This document shows, one piece after another, positions 55,245-64,000 of a stretch of 64,000 nt of DNA. Origin of the DNA: Marinobacterium aestuarii (GTDB taxonomy: Bacteria; Pseudomonadota; Gammaproteobacteria; Pseudomonadales; Balneatricaceae); the NCBI RefSeq assembly GCF_001651805.1, contig NZ_CP015839.1, positions 806,001 through 870,000 on the forward strand, written 5' to 3'. The translations under genes were made by a program, and so were the position numbers. Within the stretch, counting starts at the first letter, position 1. Every line of letters starts with the position of its first letter. The notes beneath the pieces are model-generated. The model was given only the letters and a program-made list of their open reading frames with translations. It did not search any database and had not been told where the DNA came from.

Positions 55245-56198
55245 TTATATATTCTTATTGATATGTGTGTCGGGGTCAGTAGCTTTAATTGCCAGGGCTA
55301 CATCCCGCACTGCGTTCATGAGCAACTGCAACGCGGGGGATGCAATGGTATCGGCCCTTGTTGTCAGGCCCACGGGGCCAAGGGTTTCCCGCGTATCCAG
55401 TGGCAGTTCACTGAAAATGCCATCGGCAATTTCCCGCGCCACCACCCCCCTGGAAATGATCCAGATGGCATCGGTCTGGCGGATGTATTCCTTGCCGAAA
55501 CCATCGGACACGGTTTCGATGCGGTCGTGCAGTGCACCTATGCCCTGGCTAATCAGATAGCGCTCAACGGTGGGCGCTATGATGGAATCCTTGGGCGGGT
55601 AAAGCACCGGGTAGGCGCCCAGATCCCGCACATTCAGCGCAGGGTTCTGTAACAGCGGATGGCCTGGGCGTACCGCAAAGGCAATGCGCTCCGAATAGAG
55701 GTGCTGGAAGGAGAGCCCCGCCATCAGTTCGGGTTCGGCCAGACGGCCGACCACCAGATCCAGTTCGCCAACGCGAAGCTGGCTTAGCAGCAGCGCATTG
55801 GGCCCGGTCTGCAGATTCAGGGTGACATCGATGCCGCCCTGGCGAAAACGCTGTACGGCCCTTGGCAGAATACTGGTGGCGACCGTCGGCAGCACGCCGA
55901 TACTGAGGCGCAGTTTGCCGCGCTGCTGGGCCTGGGCAATGCTGTCGGTGCCTTCGCGCAGTGCCGCGACACTGGCGCCGGCATATTTCAGAAACACCTC
56001 GCCAAACTGGGTCAGTTCCACGCCTTTCTTGCTGCGTTCCATCAGCCGTACGCCCAGCATTTCCTCCAGTTCCTTGAGCTTTTTCGACACCGCAGGCTGG
56101 GTCAGCGCCAGCACGTCGGCCGCACCGCCGACGCTGCCCTGGCGTGAAACTTCCAGAAAGCACTGCAGGTGGCGGTACTTGATGCGGTTCTCAAGCAT
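55245..56198 (-). CDS. pcaQ: LysR-family activator of the pca operon (PcaQ)
   Basis: A 317-residue LysR regulator: HTH at residues about 4-63 (LQCFLEVSRQGSVGGAADVL, QPAVSKKLKELEEMLG) and an effector domain with SIGVLPTVATSILP and ELDLVVGRL, as in PcaQ/CbeR types that respond to protocatechuate-pathway intermediates. GGAGT precedes ATG 56198. It is encoded just upstream of pcaL on the same strand and divergent from quiC. Confidence 0.9.
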   Translation of the reverse strand: MLENRIKYRHLQCFLEVSRQGSVGGAADVLALTQPAVSKKLKELEEMLGVRLMERSKKGVELTQFGEVFLKYAGASVAALREGTDSIAQAQQRGKLRLSIGVLPTVATSILPRAVQRFRQGGIDVTLNLQTGPNALLLSQLRVGELDLVVGRLAEPELMAGLSFQHLYSERIAFAVRPGHPLLQNPALNVRDLGAYPVLYPPKDSIIAPTVERYLISQGIGALHDRIETVSDGFGKEYIRQTDAIWIISRGVVAREIADGIFSELPLDTRETLGPVGLTTRADTIASPALQLLMNAVRDVALAIKATDPDTHINKNI

Positions 56199-56295
56199 GG
56201 AATACTCCGATAGTTCGTCTAAAGTATAGGGTGTTTTATAAATCGTTGAACGCATAGCTATTCTGCGTTTTAGATAGCTAAATGTAGTTCATATC

Positions 56296-56311
56296 ATATC
56301 GAATTCGATAT
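56296..56311. promoter_or_regulatory. Candidate operator in the pcaQ-quiC divergent region
   Basis: ATATCGAATTCGATAT is a perfect 16-bp palindrome midway between the two divergent genes, a natural place for a regulator such as PcaQ or GntR. The match to a known site was not established. Confidence 0.4.
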
Positions 56312-56438
56312 TTAAGTAGGCGCATTATTCATTTATCAGCGCGGCATCACCAGAGTAGTGTGGTCGCAATGACAAATTTCAGCCGCCTGCGCCAATGTAT
56401 GGGCGCGGCAACGGCCCAGGCATCTTCAGGAATACAGC

Positions 56439-58319
56439 ATGAAAACGGCACTCGCGACGGTCACGATTTCAGGTTCACTGCAGGAAAAGCTGCGCGCCGC
56501 GGCGCAGGCGGGCTTTGATGGCGTGGAAATTTTCGAGAACGATCTGACTCAGTTCGATGGCACGGCGCGGGATCTACGCCTGATGGCGGAAGATCTGGGG
56601 CTCGAAATCATTGCCCTGCAGCCGTTTCGCGACTTCGAGGCAATGCCGGAACCCTGGCGCACGCAGAACTTTTACCGGGCACAGCGCAAGTTCGAGCTGA
56701 TGCATGAGCTGGGCACCAAACGACTGCTGATCTGCAGCAACGTGTCGCCCCATGTGATCGATGATCGCGACCGTGCCGCCGCCGATCTGCACGAACTGGC
56801 GGAACTGGCTCGCCAGCAGGACTTTATCATTGGCTACGAGGCGCTGGCCTGGGGCCGCCATGTGGCGGATTACGACGTTGCCTGGGATATCATCAAACGC
56901 GCCGATCACCCGAATCTGGGCATTAATCTGGATACCTTCCATATGTTTGCCCGCGGCAATACCCTGGATGTGCTGCGCGACGAGATTCCCATCGACAAGA
57001 TAGCCCTGGTGCAGGTGGCCGATGCGCCACGGCTGCAGATGGAAGTGCTGCACTACAGCCGGCATTTTCGCTGCTTCCCGGGACAGGGCGACCTGCCGGT
57101 GGTGGAGTTCGTGCAGTGCCTCAAGGACAAGGGCTTTGACGATTACCTGTCCCATGAAATCTTTAATGATGAATTCCGCTCCTCGTCGCCGCTGGAAAAG
57201 GCTGTGGACGGCATGCGCTCACTGATCTGGCTCGACGAGCAGACCAGCGCTACGCCCGCACAGGCAGCTGCACTTGAGCCCGCGGCGGCCCCGGCACCGC
57301 AGCCCGAGATCACCGATGTCGAGTTTATCGAGTTTGCCGTCGAAGGTGACAGTGGCGCCGAGCTGGTGGCATTGCTGCAGAGTCTGGGCTTTCGCGAAAC
57401 TCACCGCCACCGCTCCAAGAATGTCAGCCTGATGCGCCAGGGCGACATCAACCTGGTGCTGAACCGCGAACCTCTGAGCCAGGCCCATGAGCACTACCAG
57501 GCCCACGGCGTGTCTATCTGTGCCCTGGCCTTTGCCACCACCGATCTGGGCGCCATGCTGGCGCGCACCGAGCGCTACCGCAGCAGTCGTTTTGCCAATC
57601 AGGCCGGCCCCGGCGAGCTGAACATTCCGGCCATCCGCGGCATAGGTGACAGCCTGGTGTACTTTGTCGAACGCCCGGGCAAGTTCCGCTTTTTCGATAT
57701 CGACTTTGTGGCGCTGGACGATACCGGCGAGTCCAGTGTCGGGCTGCAGCGCATCGATCATATAGGCCAGACGGTATCCAATACCGACTTCCTGTCGGCG
57801 TCCTTTTTCTACAAATCGCTGTTCGGCTTCGAGGTTGAAGCCAGTACGGACCTGCCGGATATCTATGGCCTGGTGGTGAGCCGCGTGGCCAAGAGCCGGG
57901 ATGGCCGGGTGCGCATACCGCTTAACATGACCGCCGCGCGGGAAGCCTCGGCGCAGCGCTTTATCCACAAGGCCAAGGGGTCAGGCGTGCAGCAGATCGC
58001 CTTTGCCTGCGAGGATATCTTTGCGGCGGCTACTGCGGTGGGCGCTGAGCAGTTGCTGCCCATTCCGCAAAACTACTACCGTGATCTGGATGCACGCTTT
58101 GCGCCTGAGCCCGACGTACTGGCCCGCCTGCGCAGCCTGAACATTCTGTATGATCGCAATGACGACGGCGAATTCTTCCACTTCTATACCCGCGAAGCCC
58201 ACGGTGTCTTTTTCGAAGTGGTGCAACGTATTGGCAATTATGACCGTTACGGCGAAGCCAATGCCCATATCCGCATGGCCTCCCAGGCCCGGCAGTACCG
58301 CCGCGACGAGGGGCTTTGA
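56439..58319 (+). CDS. quiC: 3-Dehydroshikimate dehydratase fused to a HPPD-like dioxygenase domain (QuiC)
   Basis: A 626-residue fusion. Residues 1-270 form a sugar-isomerase-type TIM barrel (GFDGVEIFENDL, VEFVQCLKDKGFDDYLSHEIFND) that dehydrates 3-dehydroshikimate to protocatechuate. After an Ala/Pro-rich linker (about 275-290), residues 295-610 are a 4-hydroxyphenylpyruvate dioxygenase-like pair of VOC domains with HIGQTVSNTDFL and FFEVVQRIGNYDRYG. This is the QuiC1 architecture known from Pseudomonas putida. It links the aroQ/aroE-like genes to the pca operon. Confidence 0.93.
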   Translation: MKTALATVTISGSLQEKLRAAAQAGFDGVEIFENDLTQFDGTARDLRLMAEDLGLEIIALQPFRDFEAMPEPWRTQNFYRAQRKFELMHELGTKRLLICSNVSPHVIDDRDRAAADLHELAELARQQDFIIGYEALAWGRHVADYDVAWDIIKRADHPNLGINLDTFHMFARGNTLDVLRDEIPIDKIALVQVADAPRLQMEVLHYSRHFRCFPGQGDLPVVEFVQCLKDKGFDDYLSHEIFNDEFRSSSPLEKAVDGMRSLIWLDEQTSATPAQAAALEPAAAPAPQPEITDVEFIEFAVEGDSGAELVALLQSLGFRETHRHRSKNVSLMRQGDINLVLNREPLSQAHEHYQAHGVSICALAFATTDLGAMLARTERYRSSRFANQAGPGELNIPAIRGIGDSLVYFVERPGKFRFFDIDFVALDDTGESSVGLQRIDHIGQTVSNTDFLSASFFYKSLFGFEVEASTDLPDIYGLVVSRVAKSRDGRVRIPLNMTAAREASAQRFIHKAKGSGVQQIAFACEDIFAAATAVGAEQLLPIPQNYYRDLDARFAPEPDVLARLRSLNILYDRNDDGEFFHFYTREAHGVFFEVVQRIGNYDRYGEANAHIRMASQARQYRRDEGL

Positions 58320-58889
58320 TCGGCTGTTAAGGCCATTAGTTATTTGTGGTTTGTAATTTGTAATTTGTGATTAGTTATTGGTTATTGGTTAGCAGGGCGG
58401 GTGAGGTGCGCATGGCACAAAGTTTGTCATGGCTTCGCTACTTGGGCTGTCAATATCGCCTCAATCGGTTCCGCAGCATTTCCAGATAGTTGAGGGCGGC
58501 ACCCGGGCCCCGTGAGAAGCCGGCGAGCACTGGGGCTATTTTTCGATCAGGCCCTTCAGGGGCGAGGCAGGGATGCCGAGCCGCAGATCCGATAAAAGCC
58601 GTGCAGGCTCTTCACCTTGAAGGCAGGCGCCCGGAAAATCGTTCCAGCGCGCAGTGTGAAGGCTTCTTAGGGCGTGTTTCTTTTGCTTACTTTTCTTTCG
58701 CACGAGCAAAGAAAAGTAAGGCGCCCAAAAGGGCGAAACAGGGGCTATCCGACCATTGTGATGCTTGGTTGACTAGACATCTCTACACGGAGGCGGTGCA
58801 TTCGTTTACCTGCCCAGCACCACTTGCTCGCTAAAACTGGAAGAACCCTTTTTTGAGGAAAGTCGGAGCCTGCAGCAAGCACCCGGTTA
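58320..58889. other. Convergent intergenic region with low-complexity DNA and a dispersed repeat
   Basis: Positions 58336-58392 hold TTATTGGTTATTGG-type repeats similar to those before pntAA. The dispersed repeat copy 4 follows. No gene is supported. Confidence 0.5.
58513..58745. repeat. Dispersed intergenic repeat, copy 4 (diverged)
   Basis: Begins GAGAAGCCGGCGAGCACTGG and ends after a hairpin TTACTTTTCTTT-CGCACGAGC-AAAGAAAAGTAA, in the same orientation as 46120-46355. The middle differs from copies 1 and 3. It separates the convergent quiC and gbcB-like genes. Confidence 0.65.
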
Positions 58890-59999
58890 TCAGAACTCGA
58901 CCTGCAGGTCGCCATCGACCTGGGTGCAGCAGGACAGCACATAGCCCTGTTCGATTTCTTCTGCGCTGATGCCGCCGTTGTGCGCCATGCTGGAACGACC
59001 ATCGATGATGCGCACCCGGCAGGCACCGCAGATACCGATGCCGCAGGCCTTGGGAATATTGATGCCGGCTTCGGCGGCGGCCTCGTTGAGGTTGCAGCCA
59101 AGGGCGACCTCGACGCTCTGGCCGGAGTCGGCAAAGTTGACGCGGACCATCTCCAGCTCGACGAGTTCCGCCTGCTGGGCTTCGTCGGCATGCACCTCGG
59201 CCTGGCGCACATCCCGCGCAGGCGTGGCGTCGAAGGACTCCTCGTGGTACTGGCGCATGTCAAAACCGGCCTGCTCCAGCAGGGTGCGAATGGCCTTCAT
59301 GTAGGGCTCGGGGCCGCAGCAGAATACTTCGCGTTCAAGGAAATCCGGGGCAATGAGCTTCAGCATGTTGATGTCGACCCGGCCGCGGTAGCCGCCCCAG
59401 ACCTGGCCGACGTCGTGGTGTTCGCACACCAGGTGCAGCTGGAAATTGCCGATGCGCGAGGACATGTAGTCCAGCTCGTGCCGGTAGATCACGTCCCCCG
59501 GGGTGCGGGCGCTGTGCACGAAAGCAATATCGACATCGGTGTCGGTATCAAACCACCAGCGCGCCATGGACATGACCGGGGTAATGCCCACACCGCCGGA
59601 CAGCAGCAGGACTTTCTCGGCCGGGTAGTCCAGGCAGTTGAACTGGCCTACCGGACCATGTACGGCAATCTGGTCGCCGGATTGCAGGTTGTCGTGCAGC
59701 CAGTTGGAGACCTCTCCGCCGGGGACGCGCTTCACGGTGATCGAGAAACTGTAGGGAATCGAGGGCGAGCTGGAAATGGTGTAGGAGCGCATCACGCGCT
59801 GGCCGGCAATCTCCAGCTCCAGGGTGACGAACTGCCCGGGCTTGAAGAAAAACAGCACCGGCTGGCCCAGGCTGAAGGTAAAGGTGCAAACGTCCGCGGT
59901 TTCACGGATGACCCGTACGCAGCGCACCAGGTGGCGGCCGTTGCTCCAGGTCTGGGTGCGGACCGGGTCCAGAAACTCGCTCGTATTGAAGTGGGTCAT
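58890..59999 (-). CDS. GbcB-like flavin/ferredoxin oxidoreductase
   Basis: A 369-residue electron-transfer protein: FAD domain (MRSYTISSSPSIPYSFSITV), NAD(P)H domain (LLLSGGVGITPVMSMARWWF, CCGPEPYM) and a C-terminal plant-type [2Fe-2S] domain (CGIGICGACRV plus a later Cys). It closely resembles GbcB, the reductase of the Rieske glycine betaine demethylase in pseudomonads. No gbcA is in the window, so the oxygenase partner lies elsewhere or is different. It is 40 bp downstream of an FAD oxidase on the same strand. Confidence 0.88.
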   Translation of the reverse strand: MTHFNTSEFLDPVRTQTWSNGRHLVRCVRVIRETADVCTFTFSLGQPVLFFFKPGQFVTLELEIAGQRVMRSYTISSSPSIPYSFSITVKRVPGGEVSNWLHDNLQSGDQIAVHGPVGQFNCLDYPAEKVLLLSGGVGITPVMSMARWWFDTDTDVDIAFVHSARTPGDVIYRHELDYMSSRIGNFQLHLVCEHHDVGQVWGGYRGRVDINMLKLIAPDFLEREVFCCGPEPYMKAIRTLLEQAGFDMRQYHEESFDATPARDVRQAEVHADEAQQAELVELEMVRVNFADSGQSVEVALGCNLNEAAAEAGINIPKACGIGICGACRVRIIDGRSSMAHNGGISAEEIEQGYVLSCCTQVDGDLQVEF

Positions 60000-60039
60000 C
60001 GATTTTACCTGTTCAGCGTCCCGGCTCGCGCCGGGAGAG

Positions 60040-61386
60040 TTACATTTCAATGCCGGCCTGCCACTCTTTCCAGCGCATGGTCATGTTGGCGCCCATGGAC
60101 AGAAAAGGTTCGGGTGGAAGCTTCCTGGGTTGCTGGTGATCCAGAAATTGGGTCAGCAGTGGCGAGCTGCCGAGCACGGCCTGCTCAGCGGCCATCATGC
60201 CGGACAGGGTGCCTTTCACCGTCCCCAGACCATTCTGACAGGCGGCTGCCCAGACCCTGGGTTCAACTTCGCCAAAGGCGGGCATCGAATTCCAGGAAAG
60301 ACACAGTCGTCCTCCCCAGCGATGTTCCATCTCAACCCCTTTGAGCATTGGAAAGCGCTTCTCAAAAGAGCGATCCTGCAATTTGGCTGCTTTTTTCATA
60401 TCCTTGGCGGAGGTTTCGAGAGACTGGTTCAGCGTCGCGTGATTACGAATCACGATCCGGTCCCCGCTGCCCATAAAGCCAGAGCTGCGACGTACGGTTG
60501 TGCCCATCGGATCGGCGGGCAGGATTCCCCAGTCACTGACACCACCCAAACGCGTCACTTCCCTGGGCGTCAGCGCCCGGGTCATGGATGCATAGGTAAA
60601 TACATGCAGCAGCCTTTTCGGGAAGAAACCGAACGACTGGATATGACCATTGACCGCCAGAATAACCCCCTTGGCTTTTACCACGCCGTCGGGGGTGACC
60701 AGCTTGTGTACAGCGCCGACCTGCATACTGGTGACAGGACTGTTTTCATAAATGCTGACCTTGCTGCTTAGGCCTGCTGCCGCCTGACGAATAAAGGCCG
60801 CCGGTTGTATCATGACCACACCGGGGGTAAACAATCCGCTGCGGTAAAAGTCAGTACCTGCCCACTCTTTCATTTCAGCATGATTCATCAAGTGAAAGCT
60901 TTCACCCAGGGACGTCAAATGCTTTTGGTAGCTGGCAATATGCTGTTCGCCGCGGGATGATCCCGCTGCGGTGACTTTGCCGCATGGGTTGAAGACGGCT
61001 TTTGGCATGCCATACTCAGCGGCCATTTCGCCGGCAAAGCGGATAGCTTCGCGGTTTAGCTTAATCTGCCGCAGGTCGTTGTCGTGGGCACCGGCATAGG
61101 TCTCCGAGCTCAGGTCATGGGGCAGGTCGATCATAAAGCCGCTGTTGCGCCCGGCGGGACCGTCGGCCAGGCGTTTTGCTTCCAGCAGCACGATCGATTC
61201 GCTCCCTACCAGTTGCGACAGCCTGCGGGCTGCGGCGATACCGGTGAAACCACCACCCACGATGACCCAGTCAGCCGTTATATCCCCGCTCAGGCGTGGA
61301 TACTCCGATGCAGGCGTCAAGATGCTGTTCCAGGCTGCGGGGCCTGGATCCACGGGCAAGCGCTTTACTTTTATAGTCTTGGTCAT
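60040..61386 (-). CDS. FAD-dependent amine/amino-acid oxidoreductase (DAO family)
   Basis: A 448-residue D-amino-acid-oxidase-type flavoprotein, with the FAD dinucleotide motif WVIVGGGFTGIAAARRL near residues 40-56 and GPAGRNSGFM downstream. The C-terminus has EHRWGGRLCLSWNSMPAFGEV and GTVKGTLSGMMAAEQ. It resembles PuuB-like gamma-glutamylputrescine oxidases and related amine oxidases. The operon partners (aldehyde dehydrogenase and DapA-family aldolase) suggest oxidation of an amine to an aldehyde. Exact substrate unknown. Confidence 0.85.
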   Translation of the reverse strand: MTKTIKVKRLPVDPGPAAWNSILTPASEYPRLSGDITADWVIVGGGFTGIAAARRLSQLVGSESIVLLEAKRLADGPAGRNSGFMIDLPHDLSSETYAGAHDNDLRQIKLNREAIRFAGEMAAEYGMPKAVFNPCGKVTAAGSSRGEQHIASYQKHLTSLGESFHLMNHAEMKEWAGTDFYRSGLFTPGVVMIQPAAFIRQAAAGLSSKVSIYENSPVTSMQVGAVHKLVTPDGVVKAKGVILAVNGHIQSFGFFPKRLLHVFTYASMTRALTPREVTRLGGVSDWGILPADPMGTTVRRSSGFMGSGDRIVIRNHATLNQSLETSAKDMKKAAKLQDRSFEKRFPMLKGVEMEHRWGGRLCLSWNSMPAFGEVEPRVWAAACQNGLGTVKGTLSGMMAAEQAVLGSSPLLTQFLDHQQPRKLPPEPFLSMGANMTMRWKEWQAGIEM

Positions 61387-61477
61387 AGTCTGTCCTTCTG
61401 AACCGGGGCCGGGTAACTGCTAACGCCATGTGCCATGGCCTTGGCGCTATTGCCCGCCCGGTTAGAACCTTTAACCA

Positions 61478-62971
61478 TCAGTCAGATAGGTCAATCCAGA
61501 TCGTTTTCAGCTGGGTGAACTGGTCATGTGCATGAATGGACTTGTCGCGACCCCCGAAGCCCGACTGCTTGTAACCACCGAAGGGGGTCGATACATCGCC
61601 TTCACCAAAGCAGTTCACGGTGACTGTGCCGGCACGCAGCGCCTGAGCCGCACGCATGGATGTCTTGCCGTTGGCGGTGAATACCGAGGCCGCCAGGCCG
61701 TATTCGGTATCGTTGGCGACGGCAATGGCTTCTTCGTAGCTGCTGACGGTAATAACAGACAGCACCGGTCCGAAAATCTCTTCTTTCGCCAGGCGATCGC
61801 TGTTTTTCACGCCGTCAAAGATAGTCGGCATGACATAGCAGCCATTCAGGGTGTCACCACCCAGGACAAGGGTGTGCCCCTCCTGTTTGGCGATATCCAG
61901 GTACTCGCAGACCTTGCCAAAATGTACCCTGTCGACCAGGGCGCCGAGCTGGTTTGACGGGTCCAGAGGATCGCCGGTGTTCCAGTCTTTGGCGTGGTGC
62001 AGCACCCGCTCCATCAGCTTGTCCTTGATGCCTGCCTGAACAATCAGGCGGGAACCCGCCGAGCAGTTTTCACCCATGTTCCAGAAGGCGGCGGCGACAA
62101 CCTGGGCGGCAACTTTATCCAGGTCTTCGGCATCATCCAGCACGATGCAGGGGTTCTTGCCACCGAGTTCCAGCACCACTTCCTTGATGTTGGAGTCGGC
62201 CGAGTAGCGCAGAAAACGACGGCCGGTCTGGGTTGAGCCGGTAAAGGTCACCATGTCGATGTCCATGTGGCTGCCAATCGCCTCACCCACGACACTGCCG
62301 CTGCCGGTCACTATATTCAGCACGCCATCGGGCAGGCCGGCCTGGGTTGCCAGCTCGGCAACACGCAACGCCGTCAGTGACGTCTGGGCGGCAGGCTTTA
62401 CGATCATGCAGCAGCCCGCTGCCAGTGCGGGCGCGATTTTCCACGCCAGCATCAGGATCGGGAAGTTCCAGGGCAGTACGGCGCCAACAACACCAACGGG
62501 TTCACGTACCACCATGGCGACGGCGTCGTTACCGACCGGTGCTGTCTGGTCGTATATTTTATCCATCAGCTCGGCGTGCCAGCTGATGGTGTGTGCCACT
62601 TCCGGAATATCGATGGTGACGCAGTCAAGAATGGGCTTGCCGGAATCGATGCTTTCCAGCACAGCCAGCTCATTGGCGTTCTCCTCAATCAGTTTGCTGA
62701 ACTGAAGCAATACGTTCTTGCGCTCCGTTGGGTGACGCTTGCTCCAGACGCCGCTGTCAAATGCCGCGCGTGCCTTGGCAACGGCAAAATCGACATCGGC
62801 AACCGTACAGGCCGCAATTTGGGTAATCAGCTCGCCGGTGGCCGGGTTCGTTACGGAGATGGTTTCCCCGTTGCTGGAGGGCCGGAAGCCGCCATTAACG
62901 AAGCTCATGGAGGGAGGCGTCAGCTGGGCAGCAATTGCTTTATATTCTTCAACAGTCAGCAGGGCAGTCAT
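61478..62971 (-). CDS. NAD(P)-dependent aldehyde dehydrogenase (PuuC-like)
   Basis: A 497-residue aldehyde dehydrogenase. Motifs are VGVVGAVLPWNFPILMLAWK, FTGSTQTGRRFL, the general base Glu in LELGGKNPC and the catalytic Cys in NMGENCSAGSR. The closest remembered relatives act on gamma-glutamyl-aminobutyraldehyde and similar omega-aldehydes. Start and stop overlap the aldolase gene by one base (TAATG), so the two are co-translated. Confidence 0.9.
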   Translation of the reverse strand: MTALLTVEEYKAIAAQLTPPSMSFVNGGFRPSSNGETISVTNPATGELITQIAACTVADVDFAVAKARAAFDSGVWSKRHPTERKNVLLQFSKLIEENANELAVLESIDSGKPILDCVTIDIPEVAHTISWHAELMDKIYDQTAPVGNDAVAMVVREPVGVVGAVLPWNFPILMLAWKIAPALAAGCCMIVKPAAQTSLTALRVAELATQAGLPDGVLNIVTGSGSVVGEAIGSHMDIDMVTFTGSTQTGRRFLRYSADSNIKEVVLELGGKNPCIVLDDAEDLDKVAAQVVAAAFWNMGENCSAGSRLIVQAGIKDKLMERVLHHAKDWNTGDPLDPSNQLGALVDRVHFGKVCEYLDIAKQEGHTLVLGGDTLNGCYVMPTIFDGVKNSDRLAKEEIFGPVLSVITVSSYEEAIAVANDTEYGLAASVFTANGKTSMRAAQALRAGTVTVNCFGEGDVSTPFGGYKQSGFGGRDKSIHAHDQFTQLKTIWIDLSD

Positions 62972-63879
62972 TACTTGGCCTCCGAAACAATGTCAGCGAT
63001 ATTCTGTTTCAACTGTTCAACCACCTGAGCCATGGCGGTTTTCTCCTGATCGCTCAGGCCCAGTAGCGGTTTGCGGACGTCGCCGGCAAAGCGGCCGTCC
63101 AGGGTTACGCCATGTTTGACGCTTTGAATGAATTTTCCGCCCTGTTCCAGCACGCTCATCAACGGCATCATTGCTGCCATGATGCGACGGCCTTTGGCAA
63201 AGTCGTTTTCCAGCACGCAGGCGGTATAGAGTGCACCGTGTTCTTTGGGCAGGAAGTTGGAACCGGCGCAAACCCAGCTTTTGGCACCCCAGGCAAAAAA
63301 TTCCAGTGCCTGGTCATCCATGCCGCAGGCAACCTGGATGTTCGGGTAATCATTCATCAGCATATGCAGGCGGTTGATGTCGCCAGAGCTCTCTTTAATG
63401 CCGCAGAAATTGGATGATTCGGAAATCAGGTCAAAGAACTCGGCGTCCATGTTTATGCCCATCCGGTCTGGATAGTTATAAAGCATGATGGGCAGGTTGG
63501 CTGCGCGGTCAATTGTCAGTGCGTGCTGTGCCAATTCCTGCTGCGTCGGCAGCGAATAGGGCGGCGTTGCAACCAGAATAACATCGGCCTCATGTTTGAC
63601 AGCCGCTTCTGCCAGCTTCACCGAGGCTGCAGGGTCGATTGATCCGGTTCCGAAGATGATCTGTAAGTTATTGCCGCAGATCTGACGTGCAATTTTCAGT
63701 AATTCAACACGCTCTTCGTGGCTCTCTACATAATACTCGCCCGTGGTGCCGCCAATCATAAGACCCTGAACGCCGGACTCAAGCAGATACTGTACATGGG
63801 CTGCATAGGCATCGTAATCGATGGAATAGTCTGCCTTGAAAGGCGTAATTACCGGCGTGTAAATTCCTTCGAAGTGCAT
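62971..63879 (-). CDS. Dihydrodipicolinate synthase-family aldolase
   Basis: A 302-residue class I aldolase/lyase fold. GGTTGEYYVES (phosphate/carboxylate loop), LYNYPDRMG with the catalytic Tyr and GIKESSGDINR with the Schiff-base Lys are visible. In this family, enzymes act in lysine synthesis, sialate, hydroxyproline and sugar-acid breakdown. Association with an oxidase and an aldehyde dehydrogenase favours a catabolic lyase or deaminase, for example in an imino-acid route, and not lysine synthesis. Confidence 0.88.
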   Translation of the reverse strand: MHFEGIYTPVITPFKADYSIDYDAYAAHVQYLLESGVQGLMIGGTTGEYYVESHEERVELLKIARQICGNNLQIIFGTGSIDPAASVKLAEAAVKHEADVILVATPPYSLPTQQELAQHALTIDRAANLPIMLYNYPDRMGINMDAEFFDLISESSNFCGIKESSGDINRLHMLMNDYPNIQVACGMDDQALEFFAWGAKSWVCAGSNFLPKEHGALYTACVLENDFAKGRRIMAAMMPLMSVLEQGGKFIQSVKHGVTLDGRFAGDVRKPLLGLSDQEKTAMAQVVEQLKQNIADIVSEAK

Positions 63880-64000
63880 ATTATTTAACCTTCGTTATGA
63901 TTGTCGTGTCCGAATTGGCGCGAAGTTAAAAGGTATAAACCTGATAAACCGCGGATGGGAAAATTCTAAGAGGGGAGTGGAAAAGCCACAATCAACCTTT
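63880..64000. other. Upstream region of the aldolase operon
   Basis: 121 bp to the window edge. It should hold the promoter of the aldolase-dehydrogenase-oxidase operon. No clear boxes were identified. Confidence 0.35.

Overview
The window looks like chromosomal DNA from a metabolically versatile, probably marine or soil, gammaproteobacterium (an Oceanospirillales/Marinobacterium-like relative is my best guess). This rests on gene content: RutR-type TetR regulator, TRAP transporter, BKACE enzyme, GbcB-like reductase and fused QuiC. No rRNA or tRNA gene was seen, so the assignment is an inference.

Layout. 1-3.5 kb: a partial histone-deacetylase-like gene, a 269-bp MITE-like repeat, a receiver/TPR protein and a RutR-like TetR regulator. 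3.5-7.1 kb: an accessory, AT-rich patch with an IS630-family element, an endonuclease/exonuclease/phosphatase-fold gene, an orphan membrane-anchored gene and dispersed repeats. 7.1-15.5 kb: a complete coenzyme F420 biosynthesis operon (cofG, cofH, cofD, cofC, cofE), an F420:NADP oxidoreductase, an F420-dependent luciferase-like oxidoreductase and an N-carbamoyl-amidohydrolase. 15.9-18.8 kb: proton-translocating transhydrogenase pntAA-pntAB-pntB. 18.8-21.1 kb: kynureninase-like and tryptophan 2,3-dioxygenase genes. 21.8-26.8 kb: a caa3-type cytochrome oxidase operon. 27-32.8 kb: small membrane proteins, dihydropyrimidinase, an NCS1 nucleobase transporter and a MocA-like nucleotidyltransferase. 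32.9-34.6 kb: DUF302 and YeeE/YedE. 34.6-38.6 kb: LysR regulator, beta-alanine:pyruvate transaminase and (methyl)malonate-semialdehyde dehydrogenase. 38.9-40.2 kb: folE and a cyclic-nucleotide-binding-domain protein. 40.2-58.3 kb: a quinate/shikimate to protocatechuate to beta-ketoadipate cluster (aroQ, TRAP transporter, aroE-like dehydrogenase, GntR, AEC transporter, pcaB, pcaF, pcaJ, pcaI, BKACE, pcaG, pcaH, pcaL, pcaQ, quiC). 58.9-63.9 kb: a GbcB-like reductase, an FAD amine oxidase, an aldehyde dehydrogenase and a DapA-family aldolase.

How they may work together. The window holds every step of reductive pyrimidine breakdown after the first one: dihydropyrimidinase, carbamoyl-beta-alanine hydrolase, beta-alanine transaminase, semialdehyde dehydrogenase, and a nucleobase importer. 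The classical first enzyme, the PreT/PreA-type dihydropyrimidine dehydrogenase, is absent. In its place is an F420-dependent oxidoreductase with its own cofactor-synthesis operon and an F420:NADP oxidoreductase. Five 16-bp ACC-N4-GGT palindromes resembling the RutR operator lie in front of the RutR-like gene, the F420 operon and the transporter/dihydropyrimidinase operon. The central hypothesis is an F420H2-dependent uracil/thymine reduction pathway under a pyrimidine-sensing repressor, with the adjacent transhydrogenase as a possible NADPH supplier. This is an inference and needs biochemistry.

The right half is a more conventional aromatic route: quinate/shikimate is taken up, dehydrogenated and dehydrated to protocatechuate, cleaved by PcaGH and funnelled to succinyl-CoA and acetyl-CoA.
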